From a virus, in the IMG/VR virus record IMGVR_UViG_3300010300_000120, positions 1 to 22,926 of that record: 22,926 bases of DNA. The stretch is one strand, 5' to 3'. Every line of letters begins with the position of its first letter. The stretch's first letter is position 1. The notes beneath the pieces are model-generated. The model ran no database searches. It was not told the DNA's origin and was given only the letters and a program-made list of their open reading frames with translations. Position numbers and translations under genes: made by a program. Positions 1 through 6,449 of this stretch are shown piece by piece.

Positions 1-1
1 C

Positions 2-1045
2 AAACGTGGAATGGTGATTGGTGATGCTCCTGTAAAAACTGCTGCTGAGAAAGAAACCGAGAAGCAAATAGTAGCGGATATGAAGGCGGGTGCAACGCCA
101 GAAGAAGCTGTCGAAAAAGCAATGAAAGTCCGCAAAGAAGGTCTTGCTGACGGTACTATAAAAGGAACTGGAAAACCTATTAAGACTGCAGGACCAAAAA
201 GAGTAACTGCGAGAGAAGGTGCTGCTGCTCTAGAACAAGCAGAAAAACTGCAATCAGAGATAGATGCATTGAAAGCGCAGATGAAATCTGAAATGGGCAG
301 CGTATTTGATCCTGAAAATGTTGCTAAGTTCAAAGAAGGTCTAGATCTTACTACTGACGAGGGCAAAGCAGAAGCAAAAGCAAGAAGAGATAAATTTTTA
401 GAAGATCAAAGCGTATTTACTAAAAAAATAGATGCATTAAAAGAACAGAAAGATAAAGTAATGCAAACTGTTGATGCAGGATTAGGTGGTCCTGATGATT
501 TTGAAGATACTGGATCTGACGACGACTTTTATAGTACAAGAGAAACAGGAGCAAAACCAACTAAAGTCACAGGTGGTACTGTTGTTACAGGTGGTGGGTT
601 TACTGTTAAGACTGAAAGTGCTGAGGCAAAAGCAGCAAGAGAGAGCGCAGTAGACAAAGAAAAGCAAATGCTCGAAGCAAAGAAAAAGGCATTTGCATTA
701 TTAGAGCAACAGGGTGTTATCGGTAGTGACGAGTTTCTGGAAAGAGACGATCCAAGGATGCAGCAAGTTAATGAACTTGCTCAAAAGATTGTTGCTGGCG
801 ATTTGAAACCTACTGCTGTTGGCGGTGCGCAAGAAATGGAAAATTTGAGTAATAATATGTCCAGTGCTAACACGAAGATGATGGACGATAAAGCAGAATC
901 TTCAACAGCATCGGTTAATGCTGTCAATGTATCAGATAGTTCTACAACAGTGAATAGTACGACAGTTAATACAGCACCGATGCCATCACCAATGGACAAA
1001 TCAGACAGAAGTACACAGGGAGCGTATAGAGGTCGTAAAATTTAA
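2..1045 (+). CDS. C-terminal part of a large structural protein, possibly tail tape measure (partial)
   Basis: The frame is open to the left edge (Lys-Arg-Gly precede the first Met at 11), so this is most likely the 3' end of a longer gene. The visible part is hydrophilic and rich in Ala, Lys and Glu. Heptad-like helical stretches lie at about residues 70-105, 130-152 and 205-235 counted from Met 11. Between them is a Gly/Thr/Val-rich linker (about 180-200). The tail is Ser/Thr/Asn-rich (about 280-330) and ends in a basic YRGRKI. Long helices, a low-complexity Asn/Thr tail and a position just before the gp48-like tube cap (T4 order is 29-48-54) suggest a tape-measure protein, but no diagnostic motif is visible. 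It could be another tail or scaffold protein, or a shorter gene starting at 11. Its stop shares bases with the stop of the opposite-strand gene. Confidence 0.45.
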   Translation, partial: KRGMVIGDAPVKTAAEKETEKQIVADMKAGATPEEAVEKAMKVRKEGLADGTIKGTGKPIKTAGPKRVTAREGAAALEQAEKLQSEIDALKAQMKSEMGSVFDPENVAKFKEGLDLTTDEGKAEAKARRDKFLEDQSVFTKKIDALKEQKDKVMQTVDAGLGGPDDFEDTGSDDDFYSTRETGAKPTKVTGGTVVTGGGFTVKTESAEAKAARESAVDKEKQMLEAKKKAFALLEQQGVIGSDEFLERDDPRMQQVNELAQKIVAGDLKPTAVGGAQEMENLSNNMSSANTKMMDDKAESSTASVNAVNVSDSSTTVNSTTVNTAPMPSPMDKSDRSTQGAYRGRKI

Positions 1046-1551
1046 GACTTCTTCTTTGGTTTGCGATAAGGTTTCAATGGTTTCAGTTTCTTTAAATTGC
1101 CAGGAGTTTTGTTAAGTATTTTCATCTTGGTTAATTCATCTTCAGTCCATATAGCAAACTTGTAACCATTGTCTTTCGCAATCTGCTCTGCTGCTTCCCA
1201 TTTATTACGATTTTTAATATAGGTGAATGCTTCATTGAGCGATTTTTTGGTGCGAGGGTTCTTTGATTTTGGCGGTTGAGTTTGTTTTTTCGGTTTAACT
1301 TCCACCAATAACACATTACCACTCTTAAACTTTATCCAGAAATCCATGTGGTATTTGTGCCACTTTTTGTCTACGTCATAGTAATATGGGATAATGAAAT
1401 CTTCACTGTTCCATTTTTCAACCTCTGAGTTGTTATCTAACCACTGCATAACAGATTTCTCCCAATGAGATCTGTAAACAACTTCTTCGGGGTTGCCTTT
1501 GTACTTGCTCCGGTGCTTTACTGTGTATTTGCCTTTATAAGTTTTCGACAT
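1042..1551 (-). CDS. 4: gp4-like head completion protein with PD-(D/E)XK (TnsA-like) nuclease motif
   Basis: A 169-residue basic protein. A PD-(D/E)XK nuclease signature can be read: Glu31 in HWEK, Asp70 in HMDFW, then Glu84-Val-Lys86 in LVEVKPK, followed by helices and a Lys/Pro-rich basic C-terminus. This arrangement resembles TnsA-type endonuclease domains and fits the T4 gp4 (gp50/65) head-completion family, which is about 150 residues long. In T4, genes 4 and 53 are adjacent; here gp4 lies next to the gp48-gp53 pair but on the opposite strand. The family acts in finishing the DNA-filled head before tail joining; a role in trimming DNA ends is inferred from the fold. The start is the Met at 1551, preceded on the minus strand by a CTAAATAG late-promoter-like motif. 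It is the only minus-strand gene in the window. Confidence 0.8.
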   Translation of the reverse strand: MSKTYKGKYTVKHRSKYKGNPEEVVYRSHWEKSVMQWLDNNSEVEKWNSEDFIIPYYYDVDKKWHKYHMDFWIKFKSGNVLLVEVKPKKQTQPPKSKNPRTKKSLNEAFTYIKNRNKWEAAEQIAKDNGYKFAIWTEDELTKMKILNKTPGNLKKLKPLKPYRKPKKKS

Positions 1552-1555
1552 CGCA

Positions 1556-1563
1556 TATAAATA
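1556..1563 (+). promoter_or_regulatory. T4-type late promoter (TATAAATA)
   Basis: A perfect TATAAATA followed by AC lies in the short region between the divergent gp4 and gp48 genes, 33 nt before the gp48 ATG at 1597. It matches the -10-only late promoter recognised by the T4 gp55-type sigma factor. The same string with the same flank recurs at 14125, also ahead of a gene start. It probably drives the gene run 1597-10299. Confidence 0.75.
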
Positions 1564-1578
1564 ACTGAACAGATAAAC

Positions 1579-1586
1579 CTATTTAG
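1579..1586 (-). promoter_or_regulatory. Late-promoter-like CTAAATAG facing gp4
   Basis: Read on the minus strand, CTAAATAG lies about 28 nt before the gp4 start codon at 1551. The identical octamer is found on the plus strand at 10296, about 27 nt before gp25. The matching sequence and spacing support a variant late promoter, giving a divergent promoter pair in 45 nt. It is less certain than the TATAAATA sites. Confidence 0.5.
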
Positions 1587-1596
1587 CAGGACCAAT

Positions 1597-2331
1597 ATGG
1601 CACTAGAGTTTCCCAGCGATAGAAGAACGTATGAAGGCGTCATACGATTTACAATTATTCGGACCAATACAGATGGAAGCGAGTCAGATGGAGAAACCTG
1701 TGACTTGTATTTGCCTGTCGGTGTTCAAATAGCAGACCGAGTAGAATATGAAAATATTGGATTGGGTGCACTTGGACTTCTGGCCGGAGAAGGCGGCACA
1801 AACGTAGATTTCGCGCCATCAGATGTTGTACAAGATCAGCAAACTAGAGGATTAATTCTTAGTGAAATTACTAAAAAATTCAGCGATAGAGCAGGTGCGG
1901 TAGCAAGAGCAAGAACTAAAACTGCTCCAAACCCAAATACACGTGCATTATTTAAACAAGTAAGTCTACGTTCTTTTCAATTTTCTTTTAAATTTATTCC
2001 GACTAGTGAATCAGAAGCAAATACAATACCGCAAATTATTAGATTTTTTAGGACCGAAATGTATCCACTTAGCATAGCAGGTGGCGAGCAAGGTTCTTTA
2101 GGATACAAATTCCCAAATAAATTTAAAATACAATTTTTCTATGACAACATAGAACTTGCTACTAAAATTGCCCCTGCATACCTAGAAGCATTTGTTACAA
2201 ACTATAACCCAACACAACAAGCATTCTTTAAATCAGGAAATGGTAATCCACATTTCTCAGAAACTGATATTAATATGACATTAACTGAAGCGCAGGCATT
2301 GGATCAAGCAAAAATTCTGGAAGGATTCTAA
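1597..2331 (+). CDS. 48: Baseplate tail-tube cap/junction protein, gp48-like
   Basis: A 244-residue protein that would sit at the baseplate-tube junction and nucleate tube polymerisation. It has the pattern of the T4 gp48 tube-cap family: a central NTRALFKQVSLRSFQFSFKF (about residues 113-132) and then a stretch pairing a helix with FFRTEMYP (about 149-156). It is shorter than T4 gp48 (364 residues). T4 has two related proteins, gp48 and gp54; only one is seen here, so assignment to gp48 rather than gp54 is by resemblance and position. The ATG at 1597 has AGGA just upstream (1588-1591) and a TATAAATA late promoter 33 nt upstream. Its stop overlaps the start of gp53 (TAATG). Confidence 0.75.
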   Translation: MALEFPSDRRTYEGVIRFTIIRTNTDGSESDGETCDLYLPVGVQIADRVEYENIGLGALGLLAGEGGTNVDFAPSDVVQDQQTRGLILSEITKKFSDRAGAVARARTKTAPNPNTRALFKQVSLRSFQFSFKFIPTSESEANTIPQIIRFFRTEMYPLSIAGGEQGSLGYKFPNKFKIQFFYDNIELATKIAPAYLEAFVTNYNPTQQAFFKSGNGNPHFSETDINMTLTEAQALDQAKILEGF

Positions 2332-3173
2332 TGAGTACCTATTTCAAAAAGTTTCCAAAAGTCGATTATAAATTTGGAGATGAAGAATCTCCAGTACAAT
2401 TTCAAAATTTATCTGTCTATATTGATATATTGGATCAATTAAAAGAATACTCTTCATTTTATCAAAACTATCAAATACAGAATAACGAGAGACCAGAACA
2501 TATTTCATATAAACTTTATGAAAATGTAAACTATGGTTGGACCTTTTGGTTATTGAACGATCATATTCGTCAACAAGGTTGGCCGTTGAATAACTCACAG
2601 TTGTATACTAAGGCACAACAGTATTATCCAAATGTGGTTGTCAGGTCAAATGGTGTTGCGAGCAATACTACAACAGGAGTAAATAATCCACTAGTGCAAG
2701 CAGCATTCTTAAGAGAAGGCAACTATGTCTGGTTTAATTTAGACAACAAAGTCGGTAAAATTTTAAGAATAGATAATGATTACGGTTTGATCCACGTTGG
2801 TGTGTCAGGCAGACCAACAAACAGCGGAGTTCTTACTGCTATTGATACTGCATCAGCACTAGAGATGATTGCTGGGACAAGATCCACACCCATAGAACAA
2901 AGAGAAACGACATCTATTGTCGAAACATACGATCAATGGGACGCGCCTCACCACTATGTTGATGCTAATGGTGAGTGGATTAAACCAACTTATTCAAGTG
3001 TTGACCCCTATCCTTTTGATTGGACTAGTGTAACAACAGAACAGTCGGTATCATATTTTCAACGATTAAGAGAAGAAAATACAAAATTACGTTCAATCAA
3101 AGTTTTAACCCTTGATACCTTGACAACTGTCATTAATGAATATAATAAACTTCTTATAAACAGAATAGAATAA
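2331..3173 (+). CDS. 53: Baseplate wedge subunit, gp53-like
   Basis: A 280-residue protein of the T4 gp53 family, which clamps wedges together around the baseplate hub. Family marks are the N-terminal YFKKFPKVDYKF (residues 4-15) and the aromatic block around residues 65-90 with YGWTFWLLNDHIRQQGWPL. T4 gp53 is 196 residues; the extra length here is after about residue 110 and contains a small beta-rich insert (VWFNLDNKVGKILRI) and a Trp/Pro-rich segment. The start overlaps the previous stop by one base (TAATG) and the stop overlaps the next start in the same way, so translation is probably coupled. Confidence 0.85.
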   Translation: MSTYFKKFPKVDYKFGDEESPVQFQNLSVYIDILDQLKEYSSFYQNYQIQNNERPEHISYKLYENVNYGWTFWLLNDHIRQQGWPLNNSQLYTKAQQYYPNVVVRSNGVASNTTTGVNNPLVQAAFLREGNYVWFNLDNKVGKILRIDNDYGLIHVGVSGRPTNSGVLTAIDTASALEMIAGTRSTPIEQRETTSIVETYDQWDAPHHYVDANGEWIKPTYSSVDPYPFDWTSVTTEQSVSYFQRLREENTKLRSIKVLTLDTLTTVINEYNKLLINRIE

Positions 3174-4573
3174 TGGCACAAAATCTAGGGCAAGAATTTA
3201 AAATAACCAAAGCAGAAATTACTGCTGAACGGTTAAACAATTCATATGACATGAAGCAAATGATTGGAGAAATTTCTTTCTTTGAAGATCTCCAAAAACC
3301 ATATGTTTCTGCTCAATTAGTCATTATGGATGACGCAGGTGTATTTGATCTTATTAAGATCAAGGGAACTGAGCAGATTGAGATAGTAATTGAAGCAGTT
3401 GAAGATAGTCTTGCTGGAGCAAAATTAGAAATTAAACTCAATATTGTTTCTATTGTCCAAGTTGTGAAAGGAGGCGACAGATCTGAAATTTATCATATGA
3501 ATTGCATATCTCCTCATGCTTATAGAGATCAAGGAATAAAAATTTCTAGGTCATATAAAGGAAAACTAGAAGATATCACAGAAGCAATACTTAAGAATCA
3601 TTTAAATGTTCGGACTGATAGGACATATCTTGGCGGTACTCCCTCGGTGCAACAACCAGTGAAAATTATCACACCATATATTAGTCCTCTAGAATCAGCA
3701 GAATGGTTGGTAGACAGAGCAACGAGCGACATTGGTGCACCATTTTATATTTGGAGCACTTTATACGACCAACAGGAAAATGGCGGCGATGATGTCGTTC
3801 GTATTGGTAATTTAGAATATATGATAAATTCTAAAGAACCGTTCAATGCGGGACTTCCTCTTCTCTACTCATCTGCTCGCGGACAAGAAGTTGCTGGTCA
3901 AGGACTCGCTCAACAAGCAAGGATCGTAAAAGAACTCAGCATTGAAAATATACAAAACCAGTTTAAGGTGATGCAAGAAGGCGCAGTTGGTTCTCTTTTA
4001 AGTAGTTTCGACACCTATACAAGTCAGACATATGAAAGGCACTTTAGTGTTGGAGAACTGCTTCAGAGCATGGAAGACAGAGGAATGCTAAAAGAAGGCA
4101 AGCAAAATGTCTTTGATGATAAACAGAATTTAGAGTATGAAGATGAAATTAAACCTGCGGATCAATGGAATCACAGATATTTAAATACTGTAAGTTCTTT
4201 CGGAACATATCGTTATGATAATAGTTATCATGATGTATTTAATCAAGCGCAGGCACTTAGTAAAATAAAAAGTTCTGCTATGAAGTCTCTTTATAATAAG
4301 AATATGATTACTCTAAAAGTTCCTGGGGTAATATTTTTCGCTCCATTAGCACTGGGAACATCAGGTGCTACTGTTGGTGATATTATTGACATACATTTCA
4401 AAAATACGAATGTAGAGGGAGAGGGAGACGAAGAACTTAATAAAGAACTTTCCGGAACATACTTGATACATATGTGTAGAAATGTATTTACCAGCACTAG
4501 ACATGACGTTATAATTTCCGTCAGCAAAGTTGCTGATTTTGATGGTGCTGTCGCTGCTGGAGACAATCCTTGA
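3173..4573 (+). CDS. 27: Baseplate hub protein, gp27-like
   Basis: A 466-residue protein. The N-terminal half shows the pattern of hub proteins: MIGEISFFEDLQKPYVSAQL, a DDAG turn, an IKGTEQIEI strand, then a YHMNCISPHAYRDQGIKIS strand and KGKLEDITEAILKNHL. This matches the tube-like repeat domains of T4 gp27 (391 residues). gp27 forms the trimeric central torus that joins the tail tube to the gp5 spike. A His- and Tyr-rich region around 340-365 is not in the core pattern. The next gene encodes the gp5-like partner, as in other T4-like phages. It starts by a TAATG overlap with gp53. Similarity to gp27 is by pattern, not alignment, so a divergent hub protein of the same role is possible. Confidence 0.7.
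   Translation: MAQNLGQEFKITKAEITAERLNNSYDMKQMIGEISFFEDLQKPYVSAQLVIMDDAGVFDLIKIKGTEQIEIVIEAVEDSLAGAKLEIKLNIVSIVQVVKGGDRSEIYHMNCISPHAYRDQGIKISRSYKGKLEDITEAILKNHLNVRTDRTYLGGTPSVQQPVKIITPYISPLESAEWLVDRATSDIGAPFYIWSTLYDQQENGGDDVVRIGNLEYMINSKEPFNAGLPLLYSSARGQEVAGQGLAQQARIVKELSIENIQNQFKVMQEGAVGSLLSSFDTYTSQTYERHFSVGELLQSMEDRGMLKEGKQNVFDDKQNLEYEDEIKPADQWNHRYLNTVSSFGTYRYDNSYHDVFNQAQALSKIKSSAMKSLYNKNMITLKVPGVIFFAPLALGTSGATVGDIIDIHFKNTNVEGEGDEELNKELSGTYLIHMCRNVFTSTRHDVIISVSKVADFDGAVAAGDNP
4559..4563 (+). promoter_or_regulatory. Ribosome-binding site deciding a TTG start
   Basis: GGAGA lies six bases before the TTG at 4570. In this frame the nearest upstream stop is at 4540-4542, no ATG or GTG falls between it and 4570, and the next in-frame Met is near residue 96 inside the OB fold. 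The TTG is therefore the only start that keeps the N-terminal domain whole. Confidence 0.6.
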
Positions 4574-5463
4574 AAACGATCAATCACGAATACTACGGTG
4601 ATGATGTCCGGTGGTTTATTGGCACTGCGATCGACAACACTCCTCCTTATGGACTTGAAGGAAGAGTTCAGGTTCGAATTCACGGCATACATTCTGATAA
4701 CGTAAACGATATTCCTCAAAGAGATCTCCCATGGGCGCAGGTTTTAAATCCAGGAAACACGTATGGCGTCTCTGGATTTGGTACATCTGCTCAGATACTT
4801 CCAGGTGCATTAGTGTTTGGATTTTTTCTCGATGGGGTGACTTCTCAATTACCTATGATTATCGGATCAATGCCTAGAATTGAGTTTCCTTCTTCAGTCC
4901 AAGCAAATTTTAGGGACGATCCTGCCAGTAATCCATTTTCATATTATTTTAATCAAACAAACTCTCAAGTTAATGATCCAATATTGACGGTTGCTGCCAA
5001 ACCTGAGGGAGATATTGTAAGATATTTTATAGATAATGGATTCAATGCAAAACAAGCGTGTTCTATTACTGGAGTTCTCAGCGATATTAGTGGATTGGAT
5101 CCAAATAATGTGAGCAATGGCATTGGCATTGCAGGATTACCTCCATTTTCGCCTAGATTGGCGAACTTTTATGCATACGTTGCGAGGTTACAACCTGCAA
5201 AGGCACCAGAAGATATTGAGGGGCAACTTCTTTTCGTTCTTCACGAACTTAGGACTTCTCGTGCATCTGCGTTTTCTAAAATGCTACGAGCAAAAGAAAT
5301 CACTGGGCAATTAAATGGGGAAAAAATAGACGGTATCATAACCAAGGGAAACGGTATGGTAGCTGCTCTTGTTAAATACTATGTTCATCCTTTAACTTCA
5401 ATTTCTCAGTCCGCAGCAGAGGGTAAAGCAGAGTCTCTATTTTCTGGATTGGGAGCAAGATAA
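4570..5463 (+). CDS. 5: Short gp5-like hub protein: OB fold plus degenerate tail-lysozyme-like domain
   Basis: A 297-residue protein. Residues 1-108 match the T4 gp5 N-terminal OB fold (YYGDDVRWFIG, GRVQVRIHGIHS, DLPWAQV, GALVFGFFLDG, QLPMIIGSMPRIEFPS), the part that docks on gp27. Residues 148-275 look like a phage tail lysozyme (Phage_lysozyme2-type) domain: DIVRYFIDNGF, then the ITGVLSDISGLDP stretch at 166-178, a GIAGL turn, and a QLLFVLHEL helix. The usual family motif is GN(x)nESGxxP with a catalytic Glu; here that position is Ile173, so activity is doubtful, although Asp172 is adjacent. The C-terminal beta-helix of T4 gp5 (575 residues) is absent and appears to be encoded at 7942-10299. 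The start is TTG, overlapping the hub stop as TTGA, which may keep its level low. Confidence 0.75.
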   Translation: MKTINHEYYGDDVRWFIGTAIDNTPPYGLEGRVQVRIHGIHSDNVNDIPQRDLPWAQVLNPGNTYGVSGFGTSAQILPGALVFGFFLDGVTSQLPMIIGSMPRIEFPSSVQANFRDDPASNPFSYYFNQTNSQVNDPILTVAAKPEGDIVRYFIDNGFNAKQACSITGVLSDISGLDPNNVSNGIGIAGLPPFSPRLANFYAYVARLQPAKAPEDIEGQLLFVLHELRTSRASAFSKMLRAKEITGQLNGEKIDGIITKGNGMVAALVKYYVHPLTSISQSAAEGKAESLFSGLGAR

Positions 5464-6449
5464 TGGCAAGATTAAATCTTTCGGAACTCAATACCTTTGT
5501 AAACAACTTTTTTGATAAAGTTGGTGTTCGCGATCTTACAGCAATACATGCTGAAAGGATCAAACAATGGTTGATTGAAAACCTTTCAAAAATTGGAAGA
5601 TATGCCACTAGAGATTTTGAGCGATTTGGTACTCTTGAGTCTCACGGGCAGTCTAAGAATGATGGAAGAAAGTTTCATATGGATCGCGCCGATGGTTGGG
5701 TTTCGCTAACAGAAGAAGTTCCTGACCTAGATCATTTTACATATGGAACTGGTATCTTGTGGATACACGGTGAGTTTGAATTACCTGCTTGGTGGGAAGC
5801 ACTAGGAAAAGGTAGAAAAATGGGCGACCATATCTATGGTGATGAGTATGCCCAGACCACATTTGACGGTAAACAAAAACATTTATTTCAAAGAACTACT
5901 GGAGAAACTTACACTTTTTGGTACGAACCTACAACCAAATCAGGGTCACCTGCTGGCGGCACTGATTGGGGAGACCAAGGGTGGGAATATGGTTATCTTT
6001 GGCACGATACTCCAGACGTTACTGCTCAGATAAACCAAGGTACAAAGGTGCCAAAAGACGGAGTTGCAGCTTCAGAGAGTGACGAGATAGCATGGTTTAT
6101 GGAAACTATAACGTATAACACAGGATCAGATATCGTCAAGGAGAAAGCGGATCCTTCGGTGGTCCCTGACACAGAGAACGATGATGATCTGTACCATCTA
6201 GATAACGAAAGAAACCATTATCCATATCGTATTATCCATTCTACTTCTCCCAAGAGCGTTAAGTGGTTGCTTGAAAATATTATTGTTGCTGGAGGAAATG
6301 GTATGTATGATAATAATATTCCTGCTATCGCAACTAGCGTTGGAACTTGGCCGCCAGCAAGCGGGCATAGTTTCGCAAAACAAGGAGTGGATGGAATAGT
6401 CAACTTTATTTCGCCAATAGAAGAAGTTCCGACTTCTGGTAGAGAATAA
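5463..6449 (+). CDS. Uncharacterised 328-residue protein of the hub/spike module
   Basis: Not recognised. It is strongly aromatic, with many Trp in residues 75-210 (for example WIHGEFELPAWWEALG and TDWGDQGWEYGYLWHD), which suggests a compact beta-rich domain that might bind sugar or cell-wall material. Residues 1-60 are predicted-looking helix with heptad character. An acidic linker follows at about 228-247 (contains TENDDDLYHLDNE), then a C-terminal domain of about 80 residues. There is no signal peptide or membrane segment. It sits between the OB/lysozyme-like half and the amidase in a run with one-base TAATG overlaps at both ends, so co-assembly in the central spike or hub is inferred. No T4 counterpart is known to me at this position. 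Confidence 0.7.
   Translation: MARLNLSELNTFVNNFFDKVGVRDLTAIHAERIKQWLIENLSKIGRYATRDFERFGTLESHGQSKNDGRKFHMDRADGWVSLTEEVPDLDHFTYGTGILWIHGEFELPAWWEALGKGRKMGDHIYGDEYAQTTFDGKQKHLFQRTTGETYTFWYEPTTKSGSPAGGTDWGDQGWEYGYLWHDTPDVTAQINQGTKVPKDGVAASESDEIAWFMETITYNTGSDIVKEKADPSVVPDTENDDDLYHLDNERNHYPYRIIHSTSPKSVKWLLENIIVAGGNGMYDNNIPAIATSVGTWPPASGHSFAKQGVDGIVNFISPIEEVPTSGRE

Noticed and set aside
1042-1551. gp4-like gene as a transposon TnsA gene or homing endonuclease
   Set aside because: The nuclease motif is similar, but there are no other transposon genes, no inverted repeats and no interrupted gene; the place beside tail genes fits gp4.
4291-4719. 142-codon minus-strand frame over the hub/gp5-like junction
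   Set aside because: It overlaps two well-supported genes on the other strand and has no family resemblance or promoter.
6350-6400. Possible M15-peptidase-like motif (GHSFAKQGVDG) in the unknown 328-residue protein
   Set aside because: The His-to-Asp spacing is one residue longer than the M15 pattern and no other M15 block is visible, so it is probably chance.
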